Shown piece after piece: positions 29,351 to 41,700 of a stretch of DNA of 64,000 bases (within the stretch, counting starts at the first letter, position 1; the number at the start of each line of letters is the position of its first letter). The notes beneath the pieces are model-generated. The model was not told where the DNA came from. It worked only from the letters and a program-made list of their open reading frames with translations, and did not search any database. This stretch comes from Micromonospora sp. FIMYZ51 (GTDB lineage Bacteria > Actinomycetota > Actinomycetes > Mycobacteriales > Micromonosporaceae). The stretch spans positions 124,001 to 188,000 of the forward strand of contig NZ_CP134706.1 in the NCBI RefSeq assembly GCF_038246755.1, given 5' to 3'. Position numbers and translations under genes: made by a program.

Positions 29351-31756
29351 CTACAAGCCTTCGGCCACCGCTGCGGCGATCTTGAGCCAGGCGTCCCGGG
29401 TCGCCGAGGAGAGCTGGGCGTAGCGGATCGGTTCTCCGGTGTCGATGAGCCGCTCGTACGGCGCCAGCAACACCGCCCGGGTCCGCGCGGCGAAGTGTTC
29501 CTGGATCGCGGGCAGGTCGATCTCCTTGCGGGACGGCGGCATGGAGACCACGGTGACCGCCTGCCGGACCAGCCGTTGCCGCCCACTCTGCTCCAGGTGG
29601 TCGAGCATCCGGGCGGCGGTCTCCGCCGAGTCGTTACGCGCCGACATGGTGACCAGGAGTTGATCGGTGGCGTCCATCGCGGCCTGCCAGTTCTGCGCCC
29701 GGACGTTGTTCCCGGTGTCCACGAAGATCAGCTTGTAGAAGCGGCTGACCACCTCGCGGATCTCACCGAAGGCCGCCGCGGTGAGCATCTCGCCGCCGGT
29801 GGCCGACTCGTCGGAGGCGAGTACGTCGAACATGCCCTCGCCCTGCGAGCGGACGTACTGCGACAGGTCGCCGACCCGCCCGTGCGCACCGTGGAACTGG
29901 CCCAGGTCACGCAGCAGGTCCCGCACCGTACGGGAGTGGAAGTCCTGTTGGGCGCGCATGCCGAGGGTGCCCTGGGTCTCGTTGTTGTCCCAGGCCAGCA
30001 CGTACCCGCCGCGTTTCTGGCCGAAGGTCATCGCGAGCAGCAGGATGGCGACGGTCTTGCCGGCACCGCCCTTCGGGTTGACCACGGTCACCTGCCGCAG
30101 CCCACCGAAGTTGCGGCGCACCATCTCGATGTCCCGCTTGAGTTCCAGTTCGTGCCGTCCCGGCGGGAGTTTCACCAGGCCGGTCTTGTTGACCACCGCG
30201 CGGACACCCATCGTCGCGACCGGGTCGACCGGACGTACCTGCCGCCGCCGGGCGAAGTCCTCGGCGGTAGGTGCGCTGCCCTGGTCCGGATTCCAGTCCT
30301 GCTCCGGGTACGCCGACGGCACCCGGGACGCGGTCTCGGCCGGCTGGTACGGCCGATGCGGCAGCGGGTGCGCCACCGGCGGCGGTGCGCCCTGCTGCTG
30401 CCAGGGCGCCGGATTCCAGGCCGGCTGCGGCGGGAACGGACCGGGCGGCGCTGCCGCATACGGTTCGGACGCCGCTGCCGGATACGGCTCGGACGGCGCT
30501 GCCGGATACGGTTCGGACGCCGCTGCCGGATACGGCGGTTCGGGGGATGCTGCCGGATACGGCGGTTCGGACGGCGCTGCCGGGTACGGCGGTTCGGACG
30601 GCGCTGCCGGATACGGCGCGGGGGATGCGGCCATTGGGCCGGCGTACGGCGGGGCGGGTGGCCCGATCTCCGTGGGCGGCGGCACCGGGTTTGCGGGCTG
30701 CGGAGTGACCGGCACCGACGCCGATCCGGTGAAACCCTCCTGGTACGGCACGGGAGCGGTGCCGTGCAGCGGCGCGGCCGGCGGCGGAGTGACCGCGTAA
30801 TGCGAGCCGGCCTGCTGAAGTCCGGGCGGGCCGGCCTGCTGGGGCAGCGACGGACCGGGCATGGGCTGGGGTACCGACGGGCCGGGCATGGGCTGGGGCA
30901 CCGACGGGCCGGGCATGGGCTGCGACAGCGACGGGACGGGCGTGGGCTGCGACACCGGCGGGAGCGGCTGGGCCGGTGCGGCCCAGGTGGGCCGTGCGGA
31001 AGCCTGGGCTGCCTCGCCCGCCTGGGCGGCGATCGGGGCGGCGACCTCGGGGGCGGAACGCTGCGGCGGCTGCGCCCACGGCGACTCTGCCTGCGGGCGG
31101 GGCGCCGGCGGCATGCTGCCGCCCTGGTCGGAAAGCTCTGCGCCGGAGTCGGTCGGACCGGAGTCGGCCGGGCCGCTCGTCGCGCCACCCGTATCGGGGG
31201 TCACTGCCGGCCCATGGTCGCCGTCGGGCCCGGCGGCGAACGGACCGGCGTTGGTCGTGGCCGAGGACGGGCCGACATTCGTCGTGGCGTGCGGCGGCCC
31301 GGCGTCGGAAGTGGCGAAGGATGACCCGGCGTCAGCAGTGGCGGGGGACGGAGCGGCTTCGGCCGGCGTGCCGCCTCGGCTCGCGGTGAGCGAGGTCGGC
31401 TGGTCGAGGATGAACGGCTGGTCGAGGTCGACCTGGGCGGCTTGCGGCTGGCGCCCAGCCGGCGATGGTTCCCAGCCGGTGCTGGCCGGCCCGCCGCCGG
31501 TCAACGAGGGATAGTCGGCGGGCGAGGGCGGCACGCCCGGGTGGCCCGTGGCCGATGCGGCCGGGCCCGCCGCCGGTTGGCCGGTCGCCGGATGGTTGGG
31601 CGTCGGCGGAACGGCAGGTGGTGCCGGTGGCGGGGCACCCCAGGTGGGCGCAGCGAAGCTGTCGATCTGATCGGGTGGCCAGAGTGGTTCGATGTCCCGT
31701 TCCGGCACCCCGTGCTGGCCGGGCGCGGGCACCCGGTCGCCGTTTTCGTCCACCAC
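29351..31756 (-). CDS. ParA/MinD-like ATPase with long proline-rich N-terminal region (EspI-like layout)
   Basis: About 800 residues. Residues 1-490 are low-complexity and Pro/Ala/Ser-rich, with repeats such as MPGPSVPQP and SEPPYPAAP. The last 310 are a P-loop ATPase with a deviant Walker A (NPKGGAGKT), LAWDNNETQGTLG and FVDTGNN in place of the usual Walker B D-x-A. This combination resembles EspI-type proteins of type VII secretion loci and actinobacterial MinD-like proteins, but no ESX genes are nearby. Tandem GTG codons at 31756 and 31753 follow GGAGG; either may be used. Role: probably ATP-driven positioning or regulation, inferred. Confidence 0.75.
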   Translation of the reverse strand: MVDENGDRVPAPGQHGVPERDIEPLWPPDQIDSFAAPTWGAPPPAPPAVPPTPNHPATGQPAAGPAASATGHPGVPPSPADYPSLTGGGPASTGWEPSPAGRQPQAAQVDLDQPFILDQPTSLTASRGGTPAEAAPSPATADAGSSFATSDAGPPHATTNVGPSSATTNAGPFAAGPDGDHGPAVTPDTGGATSGPADSGPTDSGAELSDQGGSMPPAPRPQAESPWAQPPQRSAPEVAAPIAAQAGEAAQASARPTWAAPAQPLPPVSQPTPVPSLSQPMPGPSVPQPMPGPSVPQPMPGPSLPQQAGPPGLQQAGSHYAVTPPPAAPLHGTAPVPYQEGFTGSASVPVTPQPANPVPPPTEIGPPAPPYAGPMAASPAPYPAAPSEPPYPAAPSEPPYPAASPEPPYPAAASEPYPAAPSEPYPAAASEPYAAAPPGPFPPQPAWNPAPWQQQGAPPPVAHPLPHRPYQPAETASRVPSAYPEQDWNPDQGSAPTAEDFARRRQVRPVDPVATMGVRAVVNKTGLVKLPPGRHELELKRDIEMVRRNFGGLRQVTVVNPKGGAGKTVAILLLAMTFGQKRGGYVLAWDNNETQGTLGMRAQQDFHSRTVRDLLRDLGQFHGAHGRVGDLSQYVRSQGEGMFDVLASDESATGGEMLTAAAFGEIREVVSRFYKLIFVDTGNNVRAQNWQAAMDATDQLLVTMSARNDSAETAARMLDHLEQSGRQRLVRQAVTVVSMPPSRKEIDLPAIQEHFAARTRAVLLAPYERLIDTGEPIRYAQLSSATRDAWLKIAAAVAEGL

Positions 31757-31856
31757 GGTTCCTCCCCATTCCCCCTGCCGAGGATAGGCCCACCGGCCGA
31801 TCCGGGCCGCCGGTGCCGGGTTCCGCTCTGGTCCCCCGAGTGCTTGGGTACCCGAT

Positions 31857-32855
31857 TCAGGTCGTCCAGACCGCCCAGGCACCCGGCTCGGTCCACCAGG
31901 ACCGCTTGCGGGTCAGTTCCGCTTCCACGCCGTCGTCCAGGTAGGGCAGTGGGACCGCGTCGCGAGGCAGCACCGACACGGCCCGACCCCGGCTCCGCCG
32001 CACCTCCAGGCGTACCCGGCGGCGGCCCAGCTTCGACCGGGTGACCACCGGTACGGCCACCGCGACCTCGACCAGCCCGTCGGTCGGGTCGGGCTCGGCG
32101 AGCAGGGCGACGTCGTCGAGCCGGGCGTACCCGCCCGCGTTGCCGATGGCGCAGGCCAGCAGCGGCTCGTCGCCGTGGGACAGCACCGTGTCGTCCACCT
32201 CCACCCGGCCCCGCCAGTGCAACGGTCGTCCGTCCTCGGCAGCGGCACCGAGCAGCGCGCCGTCGAGCGTCACCGAGCCGCCGTCGTTGCGCAGCAGATC
32301 GAGCCGGCGGACCGACCCGTCGAGGACCGCGGCGGCCACCGCCGCCGGGTCACGTGGCAGCCCGAGCTGCGCGGCGAGGTCGCGGTGCGTCGTGCTCCGC
32401 GCCGGATCGAGCGGGAGTACGCCGATCGGCGGCAGGTCCGGCACGGTCCGATTGCCGGCCAGGTCGGCCGGGCGGCGGCTCGGCGGTGGCGCGTACCGCC
32501 GGACCAGCCGGCGTAGCACGGCGCGCAACTGTGCGTCACCAGCGACCGCGACCACGAGCCTGGTCTTGGTTTCCGGGTCCGGCCAGGTGAGGCCGTCCGG
32601 CCGGGGTGGGCCGTCCAGCCGGGCCAGCACCTCGTCGATCTCGGTGTCCGACCGGGCCGTTACCGGGTCGACCCGGGCACCCCGGGCAGTCAGGGCATCC
32701 GCACAGGCCAACACGGGTACGCGTGGAGTCTCACAGCGTTCCTCCCCGCCCCGGGAAGCATCGGTCGCACCACCGCAGCAGGCTCCGCCGCTGCCGCACC
32801 CGGCCCCCGGAACGTCCCGCTCCGAGCCCAGGGTGAGCAGTACCACGTCGTACAC
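31857..32855 (-). CDS. Diacylglycerol-kinase-like protein, catalytic glycine motif degenerate
   Basis: 332 residues. Its general layout, with VAVAGDAQLRAVLRRLVRRY where a GGDGT-x-R-A-V core is expected and an IGVLPLDPARS-type segment after it, resembles diacylglycerol kinase/NAD-kinase-like proteins often encoded beside purA. GGDGT itself is replaced by AGDAQ, so catalysis is doubtful. A cysteine-rich stretch (GAGCGSGGACCGG) near residue 20 is unusual. The GTG at 32855 has GCAGGAGGAG upstream. It is divergent from purA across 125 bp. Family assignment is tentative. Confidence 0.5.
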   Translation of the reverse strand: MYDVVLLTLGSERDVPGAGCGSGGACCGGATDASRGGEERCETPRVPVLACADALTARGARVDPVTARSDTEIDEVLARLDGPPRPDGLTWPDPETKTRLVVAVAGDAQLRAVLRRLVRRYAPPPSRRPADLAGNRTVPDLPPIGVLPLDPARSTTHRDLAAQLGLPRDPAAVAAAVLDGSVRRLDLLRNDGGSVTLDGALLGAAAEDGRPLHWRGRVEVDDTVLSHGDEPLLACAIGNAGGYARLDDVALLAEPDPTDGLVEVAVAVPVVTRSKLGRRRVRLEVRRSRGRAVSVLPRDAVPLPYLDDGVEAELTRKRSWWTEPGAWAVWTT

Positions 32856-32917
32856 GGGTGGGGCTCCTCCTGCCTCTCGACGCGACCCCTGCTGGTCGTG
32901 TCGTCACTACTTGTTAA

Positions 32918-34270
<1,353 letters not shown>

Positions 34271-34295
34271 CCCCGCTGCGCCCTCCAGTTCGCCG

Positions 34296-34349
34296 CGTTG
34301 ATCAAGAAGCTCGCGCTCGGCCGGATGGACGCAAGCTTCTTGATCAACG
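34296..34349. repeat. 16-bp inverted repeat, GTTGATCAAGAAG family
   Basis: Arms CGTTGATCAAGAAGCT (34296-34311) and AGCTTCTTGATCAACG (34334-34349) around a 22-nt loop, between purA and purD. It is related to the 29-bp repeat at 11.4 kb and the half-site at 59.7 kb, and may serve as the purA 3'-end hairpin. Confidence 0.85.
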
Positions 34350-34383
34350 GGGGCGGATCGGGGGGTGGGTAGGATGCCGGGCT

Positions 34384-35612
<1,229 letters not shown>

Positions 35613-35637
<25 letters not shown>

Positions 35638-35672
35638 CCGGGATCGGGGGCCGGATCGTCCTGCCGGCCTGA
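35613..35672 (+). repeat. Tandem duplication of the purD 3' end
   Basis: The 25-nt stretch starting GGGCCGGATCGTCCTGCCGG at 35613 recurs at 35648 (period 35), including the TGA. A small recent duplication; the second copy is non-coding. Confidence 0.85.
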
Positions 35673-35827
35673 TCGACGTCGTGGTGATCGGCGGCCGGAT
35701 CATCAAGCGGGCCCGACCGGTGCCGCCGGTGCCGGGCCCGACCGACGGTGACGAGCAGGCCCCCGGGTTCGACGCGATCTTGGCTGGTCAGTCCAGCCGG
35801 GATCAGCCGATCGGCCACCGACGGGCG

Positions 35828-35856
35828 TTGACACCCCGTGTCACGATCATCGTGTC
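35828..35856 (+). promoter_or_regulatory. Promoter/operator of the flotillin operon
   Basis: A TTGACA -35 box at 35828-35833 is embedded in the palindrome TGACAC-CCC-GTGTCA (35829-35843). That palindrome overlaps a second perfect one, CACGAT-C-ATCGTG (35842-35854), which covers the spacer where a -10 would be expected. The arrangement is typical of a repressed promoter. It is 43 bp before the first gene of the operon. Confidence 0.55.
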
Positions 35857-35898
35857 CGGCGGCCGGTACGAGCCGCCGGCCACGGGGAGGAGGACGCG

Positions 35899-36531
35899 GT
35901 GACCGATTTTCTCGGCGCGGCGCTGAGCTTTCCCACCGTGCTGTTCAGTTTCCTGCTGGTGGTCGTCATCGGCTACTGGCTGCTGGTGTTGACCGGCGTG
36001 CTGGATCTCGGTGACGACCTGGACGTCGACGGCGTACCGGGCACGGTCCTGGCCGGTCTCGGCCTCGGTGGTGTGCCCAGCGCAGTCATCTTCTCCCTGC
36101 TCGTCGCGGTCGCCTGGTTCGTCAGTCTCGCCGGCACCGCGCTGCTCGACGGCCTCGGCTTCGGCTCGGGCACCCGGATTCTCGTCTCGATCGGTGTCCT
36201 GCTGGCCGCCGCGGCCTGCGCGTGGTTGGTGACCCGACTGGTCGCGGTGCCGCTGAGCCGGCTTTTCCCGGCCGAGTCGGACGCCACCCGCAACGCCTTC
36301 GTCGGCCGCCTCTGCGTGGTCCGCACCGGCACGGTCACCGCCGACTTCGGTCAGGCCGAGGTGACCGCTGCCGACGGTTCGTCGGCGGTGGTGCAGGTCC
36401 GGCAGCCGGGCGAGGAGAAGATGCCGGCCGGCAGCTCAGCCTTGATCTACGACTACGACACCGAGGGCGAGTTCTTCTGGGTGATGCCTGCCGGGCCCGC
36501 CTTCGACCCCCTGAGACACCCTCCCGAATAG
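35899..36531 (+). CDS. NfeD/YqiJ-like membrane protein with C-terminal OB-type domain
   Basis: 210 residues. There are three or four membrane segments (PTVLFSFLLVVVIGYWLLVL; VPSAVIFSLLVAVAWFVSLAG; ILVSIGVLLAAAACAWLVT). A beta-rich domain follows, starting AFVGRLCVVRTGTVTADFGQAEV, as in NfeD/YqiJ proteins that accompany SPFH proteins. GAGGAGGAC lies upstream of the GTG. It is followed at 175 bp by the flotillin gene, the usual neighbour. It probably helps place or assemble the flotillin in the membrane. Confidence 0.75.
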   Translation: MTDFLGAALSFPTVLFSFLLVVVIGYWLLVLTGVLDLGDDLDVDGVPGTVLAGLGLGGVPSAVIFSLLVAVAWFVSLAGTALLDGLGFGSGTRILVSIGVLLAAAACAWLVTRLVAVPLSRLFPAESDATRNAFVGRLCVVRTGTVTADFGQAEVTAADGSSAVVQVRQPGEEKMPAGSSALIYDYDTEGEFFWVMPAGPAFDPLRHPPE

Positions 36532-36706
36532 CCGCCCCTGGTGAACGCGCCGCCTGCGGATCACCCCGACGTCAACCCGCGGGGCAGCCGGAACAAACCC
36601 CCATAGCCGGCCTGTCCCTTGCTGTCCCTTGTGACCCCTCGAAAGGAGGATGCGCGGCGCCTCCGCCTGGCCCCTCCGCCGGCCGTCACCGCCCGCGCGC
36701 CCAGTC

Positions 36707-38728
36707 ATGGATGTCATCACCACCGGAATAGGTGTACTCCTCGCCGTCGTCCTGCTCGTCGCGCTCGGCGTGGTGTTCATGGTCAGTCGGTTGTTCCGCA
36801 AGGTCGAACAGGGCAAAGCGCTGATCATCTCCAAGATCCGGCGGGTCGATGTGACCTTTACCGGCGCGGTCGTGCTGCCCGTACTGCACAAGGCCGAGAT
36901 CATGGACATCTCGGTCAAGACGATCGACATCGAACGGACCGGCAACGAGGGCCTGATCTGCCGGGACAACATCCGCGCCGACATCCGGATCACCTTCTTC
37001 GTCCGGGTGAACAAGACCATCGAGGACGTCGTCAAGGTGGCGCAGGCGATCGGCACCGCGCGGGCCAGCGACCGGGAGACGTTGCAGGAACTGTTCAACG
37101 CGAAGTTCTCCGAGGCGCTGAAGACGGTCGGTAAGCAACTCGACTTCGTCGACCTCTACACCAAGCGGGACGAGTTCCGGGACCAGATCATCCGCGTCAT
37201 CGGCACCGACCTCAACGGCTACAGCCTGGAGGACGCGGCGATCGACTTCCTGGAGCAGACGCCGATGGCGCAGCTCGACCCGAAGAACATCCTCGACGCC
37301 CAGGGCATCCGGAAGATCACCGAGCTGACCGCGATCGAGCACGTCCGGACCAACGAGTTCCGACGCAACGAGGAGAAGGAAATCACCCGCCAGAACGTCG
37401 ACGCCAAGGAGGCGATCCTCGAACTGGAGCGGCGGCAGGCGGACGCGGAGGCCAAGCAGCAGCGCGAGGTCGAGACCGTGCGGGCCCGCGAGCAGGCCGA
37501 AATCACCCGGGTACGCGCCGAGGAGCGGCTGCGGGCGGAGACCGCGAACATCCGTACCGACGAGCAGTTGGGCATCCAGCACGAGAACCGGGCCCGGGAG
37601 ATCGCGGTGGCGGAGAAGAACCGCGAGCGGGTCATCGCCATCGAGACCGAGCGGATCGAGAAGGACCGCCTGCTGGAGGTCATCGGTCGGGAGCGGGAGA
37701 CCGAGCTGAGCACGATCTCCAAGAACAAGGAGGTCGAGGCCGAGAAGCGGGCCATCGCCGAAGTGATCCGGGAGCGGATCGCGGTGGAGAAGACCGTGGC
37801 CGAGCAGGAGGAGAACATCAAGCGGCTGCGGGTGGTCGAGGAGGCCGAGCGGACCCGCCAGGCGGTGGTGATCCAGGCCGAGGCAGAGGCGCAGGAGAAC
37901 CTGGTCAAGGACATCAAGGCGGCGGAGGCCGCCGAGGCGGCGGCCAAGCACAAGGCCCGCGAGGAACTGGTGCTGGCCGAGGCGCGGCAGCAGGCCGCCG
38001 AGCTGGACACCCGGGCGAAGATCCGACTGGCCGAGGGCATCCAGGCCGAGACCGCCGCGGCCGGTCTGGCCGAGGTGCAGGTGCAGGAGCGCAGCGCCGA
38101 GGCGATCGAGAAGGTGGGTCGCGCCGAGGCCGCCGTGGAGCGGGAGAAGGCGGTGGCCGCCGCCGAGGCGGTGCGCGAGAAGCTGAAGGGCGAGGCCGAG
38201 GGTCTCACCGAGAAGGCCGCCGCGATGGCCGCGTTGGACGACGCCACCCGGGAGCACGAGGAGTACCGGCTGCGCCTGGAGTTGGAGAAGGAGGTCCGCC
38301 TGGCCGGGCTGGACACCCAGCGGCAGGTCGCCGAGGCACAGGCGACGTTGGTGGCCACCGGCCTGGAAAAGGCGAACATCGACATCGTCGGCGGCGACAG
38401 CGTCTTCTTCGACCGGCTGCTCAGCTCGATCTCGTTCGGTAAGAGCGTGGACGGTTTCGTGGCCCACTCCGACGTGGCGAAGAGCCTGGCCAAGCCGTGG
38501 CTGGACGGCAGCGCCAGCTTCACCGACGACCTGGCCCGGATGGTCGGCTCGTTGAACAGCGCCGACGTGCAGAACCTCACCCTGTCGGCGTTCCTGGCGC
38601 AGCAGATCCGCGCTGGCGGTGCCGACCAGGGCAAACTCCAGGAGCTGCTGAAGGCCGCGCAGCGTCTGGGTGTGGCGGAGACCCCGGTAGCCGCCCTGAC
38701 CGGCTCGCGGCAGCGCGCCGGTGAGTGA
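36707..38728 (+). CDS. Flotillin-family SPFH protein
   Basis: About 673 residues. It has an N-terminal membrane segment (IGVLLAVVLLVALGVVFMV) and an SPFH/band 7 domain at residues 30-210 (VEQGKALIISKIRRVDVTFTGAVVLPV, in two stretches). A long coiled coil rich in EAE/ERA heptads (230-520) is followed by a C-terminal domain with FFDRLLSSISFG. Flotillins form membrane scaffolds. The ATG at 36707 is the likely start by protein form; an in-frame ATG at 36650 directly abuts AGGAGG and is an alternative. Its stop overlaps the ATPase start by 8 nt. Confidence 0.85.
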   Translation: MDVITTGIGVLLAVVLLVALGVVFMVSRLFRKVEQGKALIISKIRRVDVTFTGAVVLPVLHKAEIMDISVKTIDIERTGNEGLICRDNIRADIRITFFVRVNKTIEDVVKVAQAIGTARASDRETLQELFNAKFSEALKTVGKQLDFVDLYTKRDEFRDQIIRVIGTDLNGYSLEDAAIDFLEQTPMAQLDPKNILDAQGIRKITELTAIEHVRTNEFRRNEEKEITRQNVDAKEAILELERRQADAEAKQQREVETVRAREQAEITRVRAEERLRAETANIRTDEQLGIQHENRAREIAVAEKNRERVIAIETERIEKDRLLEVIGRERETELSTISKNKEVEAEKRAIAEVIRERIAVEKTVAEQEENIKRLRVVEEAERTRQAVVIQAEAEAQENLVKDIKAAEAAEAAAKHKAREELVLAEARQQAAELDTRAKIRLAEGIQAETAAAGLAEVQVQERSAEAIEKVGRAEAAVEREKAVAAAEAVREKLKGEAEGLTEKAAAMAALDDATREHEEYRLRLELEKEVRLAGLDTQRQVAEAQATLVATGLEKANIDIVGGDSVFFDRLLSSISFGKSVDGFVAHSDVAKSLAKPWLDGSASFTDDLARMVGSLNSADVQNLTLSAFLAQQIRAGGADQGKLQELLKAAQRLGVAETPVAALTGSRQRAGE

Positions 38729-41700
38729 GCCGATCGCCGGTCCGGCCGCTGTCGGGCGTACGCCCGGCGACGCCGGACCGGCCCCGGCCGACGCGGAGGT
38801 GACGTCGAACGGTGCCCAGCCGGGGCTGGACGACGGCAGCTACGAGGTGCTGCGCCGACGGCTCGCCACGCAGGCGGCCGAGCTGGCCCAGCGGGCCGAG
38901 CGACTCAACGCCCGCCGGCTGGAGGTCTTCGGCAGCACCCAGCTGCGGCTGCTGAGCACCGAGCGGATCCGCACCGAGCACAACTGCGTACCCCGGGACA
39001 TCGTCTCGGTCGGCGGGCTGATGCTCTTCGGCTACAACGTCTTCATCGGCCTGAAGCCGGAGACGACGGTCGACGACGTCTTCTCGCTGCACCGGTTCGT
39101 CCGCGAGTCCGGCGGAACCGGCGAGCCGGACGGCACGGCGGCGTTCCGGTTCGACGAGGCCGGCCACGACGAACTGCCCGGCCTGCTGCGCCACCCGCAG
39201 TTCGTCCGCGACTTCGCCGAGCTGTACCGCTACTACCGGCAGGCCCGGCTGCTGCAACTGCGCCGGGTCGACGGCCGGCTGCTGGCGGTGTTCCAGACCG
39301 GGCCGCGCACCGAGGACATCCGGGTGCTGCGCTGGCAGGTGGGCGTCGACGGGATACCCGAGTACCTGGACAGCCGGGGCGAACGGGATCACGTCTTCCC
39401 GCCCAGCCACGACTTCGAGTGGATCGAGACCACCCGCGAGGATCACGTCCTCGGCCGGCATCCGCACATCTCCATCGACGGCGAGGTCTTCGTCGAGACG
39501 GTGGGCGGCACGCTTACCGTCAAGGTGGAGAACAACACCGAGGTCGGCGAGGGCATCTACAGCGAGCCGGTGGACGAGCCGTTGCAGAGCCTGGCCGACG
39601 CCGACGTGCACTGGGCCCGGGTGGGTCCGCTGATCCTGATGCGGCTGCGGCCGTACAAGGAGAACCAGTGGCGACACCTGGTCTTCAACACCCTCAGCCG
39701 GGAGGTGATCCGGCTCGACGGCATCGGCGTCGCCTGCCAGCGGCTACCCGACGACCACGGCATCATCTTCCCGGGCGGCTACCACCTGGCCACCGGCGTG
39801 ACCCGCACCTTCGAGACCGAGGTCGCCGACCTGGAGTTCGAGCGGGTGGTGCGGTCGCCGAACGGCGAGGACGTGCTCTACGTCTTCCACGCCCGCGCCG
39901 ACGGCCGCTCGCTGCTGCTGCCGTACAACGCGATCCGCAAGGAGGTGGCCGCTCCGATCCCGGGTCACGGGTTCTCGCTCTTCGACGACGGGACGCTTGT
40001 GGTGTTCCGGGCGGTCTCCGAGGAGCCGACCCGGGTCCACCCGATGCAGATCTGGCAGACGCCGTACGTCTCCGACGCGCACGCGGCCACCCAGCCGGCA
40101 GGTACCGGGCCGCTGGAACGGGTCGGCAACGCGGACCTGGTACGCGGCATCTCGGACGCGCTCTCGGTGACCCGGATGGTCGACGGCACCGCCACCGCCG
40201 AGGTGTACGAGGCGCTGATCGCCGCCTGCGCCCGGATCGCCGACCACTACCACTGGCTCGGCGAGGACGACCTCGGTGACCTGGCCACCCCGCTGACCGG
40301 GCTGCGGCGTACCGCCACCGCCGTGCTTGAGGAGCACGAGAAGGTTCGTACGCTCACCGAGCGGGCCAGCGCCGAAGTGGACGCCAGCGCCGAACAGATC
40401 GCCTCGCTGGCCCGCCGTGCCCGGGGCGAGGCACCACTGACCGCCGACGACTGGGTCGCCCAGCTCGGTGGCCTGCGCCGGGCACGCGGGCACCTGGAGA
40501 CGCTGCGTGAGTTGCGCTACGTCGACCAGAACCGGATCGACGAACTGGCCGGCCGGCTGGACGAGGAACTGGCGGTGGCCGGCCGGCGGGCGGTGGAGTT
40601 CCTCCGCCGGGACGAGGCGTTCACCGGCTACCAGCAGGAGGTGGAGCGGCTCGCCGGGCGGGCCGCCGAGATCGGCACGGTGGCCGAGGCCGGCACCGTC
40701 GGCGACGAGCTGGCCGCGCGTACCGAGGGTTTGCAGACCATCACCGACGTGGTGGGTGGGCTGGACATCGCCGACGCCACGGTACGTACCGGCATCCTGG
40801 GCCGGGTCGGCGAGGTGCTGGGCGCGGTCAACCGGGCCCGAGCCGTGCTGGACCGGCGGCGCCGGGAACTGGCCGCCGCCGAAGGGCGGGCCGGCTTCGC
40901 CGCCGAGTTCGCCCTGCTCGGCCAGGCGGTGACCGGCGCGCTGGCGGCGGCGGACACCGCCGAACGCTGCGACGAGCAACTCGGCCGGCTGCTGCTGCGG
41001 GTGGAGGAGCTGGAGTCCCGCTTCGGTGAGTTCGACGACTTCCTCGCCGAGCTGTCCACCCGGCGTACCGACATCTACGAGGCGTTCTCGTCGCGCAAGC
41101 AGGCACTGCTTGACGAGCGGTCCCGGCGGGCCGACCGGCTGGTCGCCTCGGCCGATCGGATCCTGGTCAGCGTGCAGCGGCGCACCGGCACGCTTGGCTC
41201 GCTGGACGAGATCAACACCTACTTCGCGGCCGACCCGATGGTGGGCAAGCTGCGTACGGTGGTCGAGGAACTGCGTACCCTCGGCGACTCGGTCCGGGCC
41301 GAGGAGCTGGACGGCCGAATCCGCGCCGCCCGCCAGGAGGCCGGGCGTGGCCTGCGCGACCGCCTCGACCTGTACGCCGACGGCGGCGAGACGATCCGGC
41401 TGGGCCGGCACCGCTTCGCGGTGAACACCCAACCGATCGACGTGGCGGTGGTGCCGCACGACGGCCGGATGGCGGTCGCGGTGACCGGCACCGACTACCG
41501 CGCCCCGGTGCGCGACGAGGAGTTCCAGCAGACCCGCCGGTTCTGGGACCAGTTGCTGGTCTCCGAGTCGGCACAGGTGTACCGGGCGGAGCACCTGGCC
41601 ACCACCATCCTGGCCGCCGCCGAGGCAGGCCGCGACGGGCTCACCCTGGACGCGCTGCACGCCGCAGCGGTGGACGCCGACGAACTGCGCGAGCTGGTCC

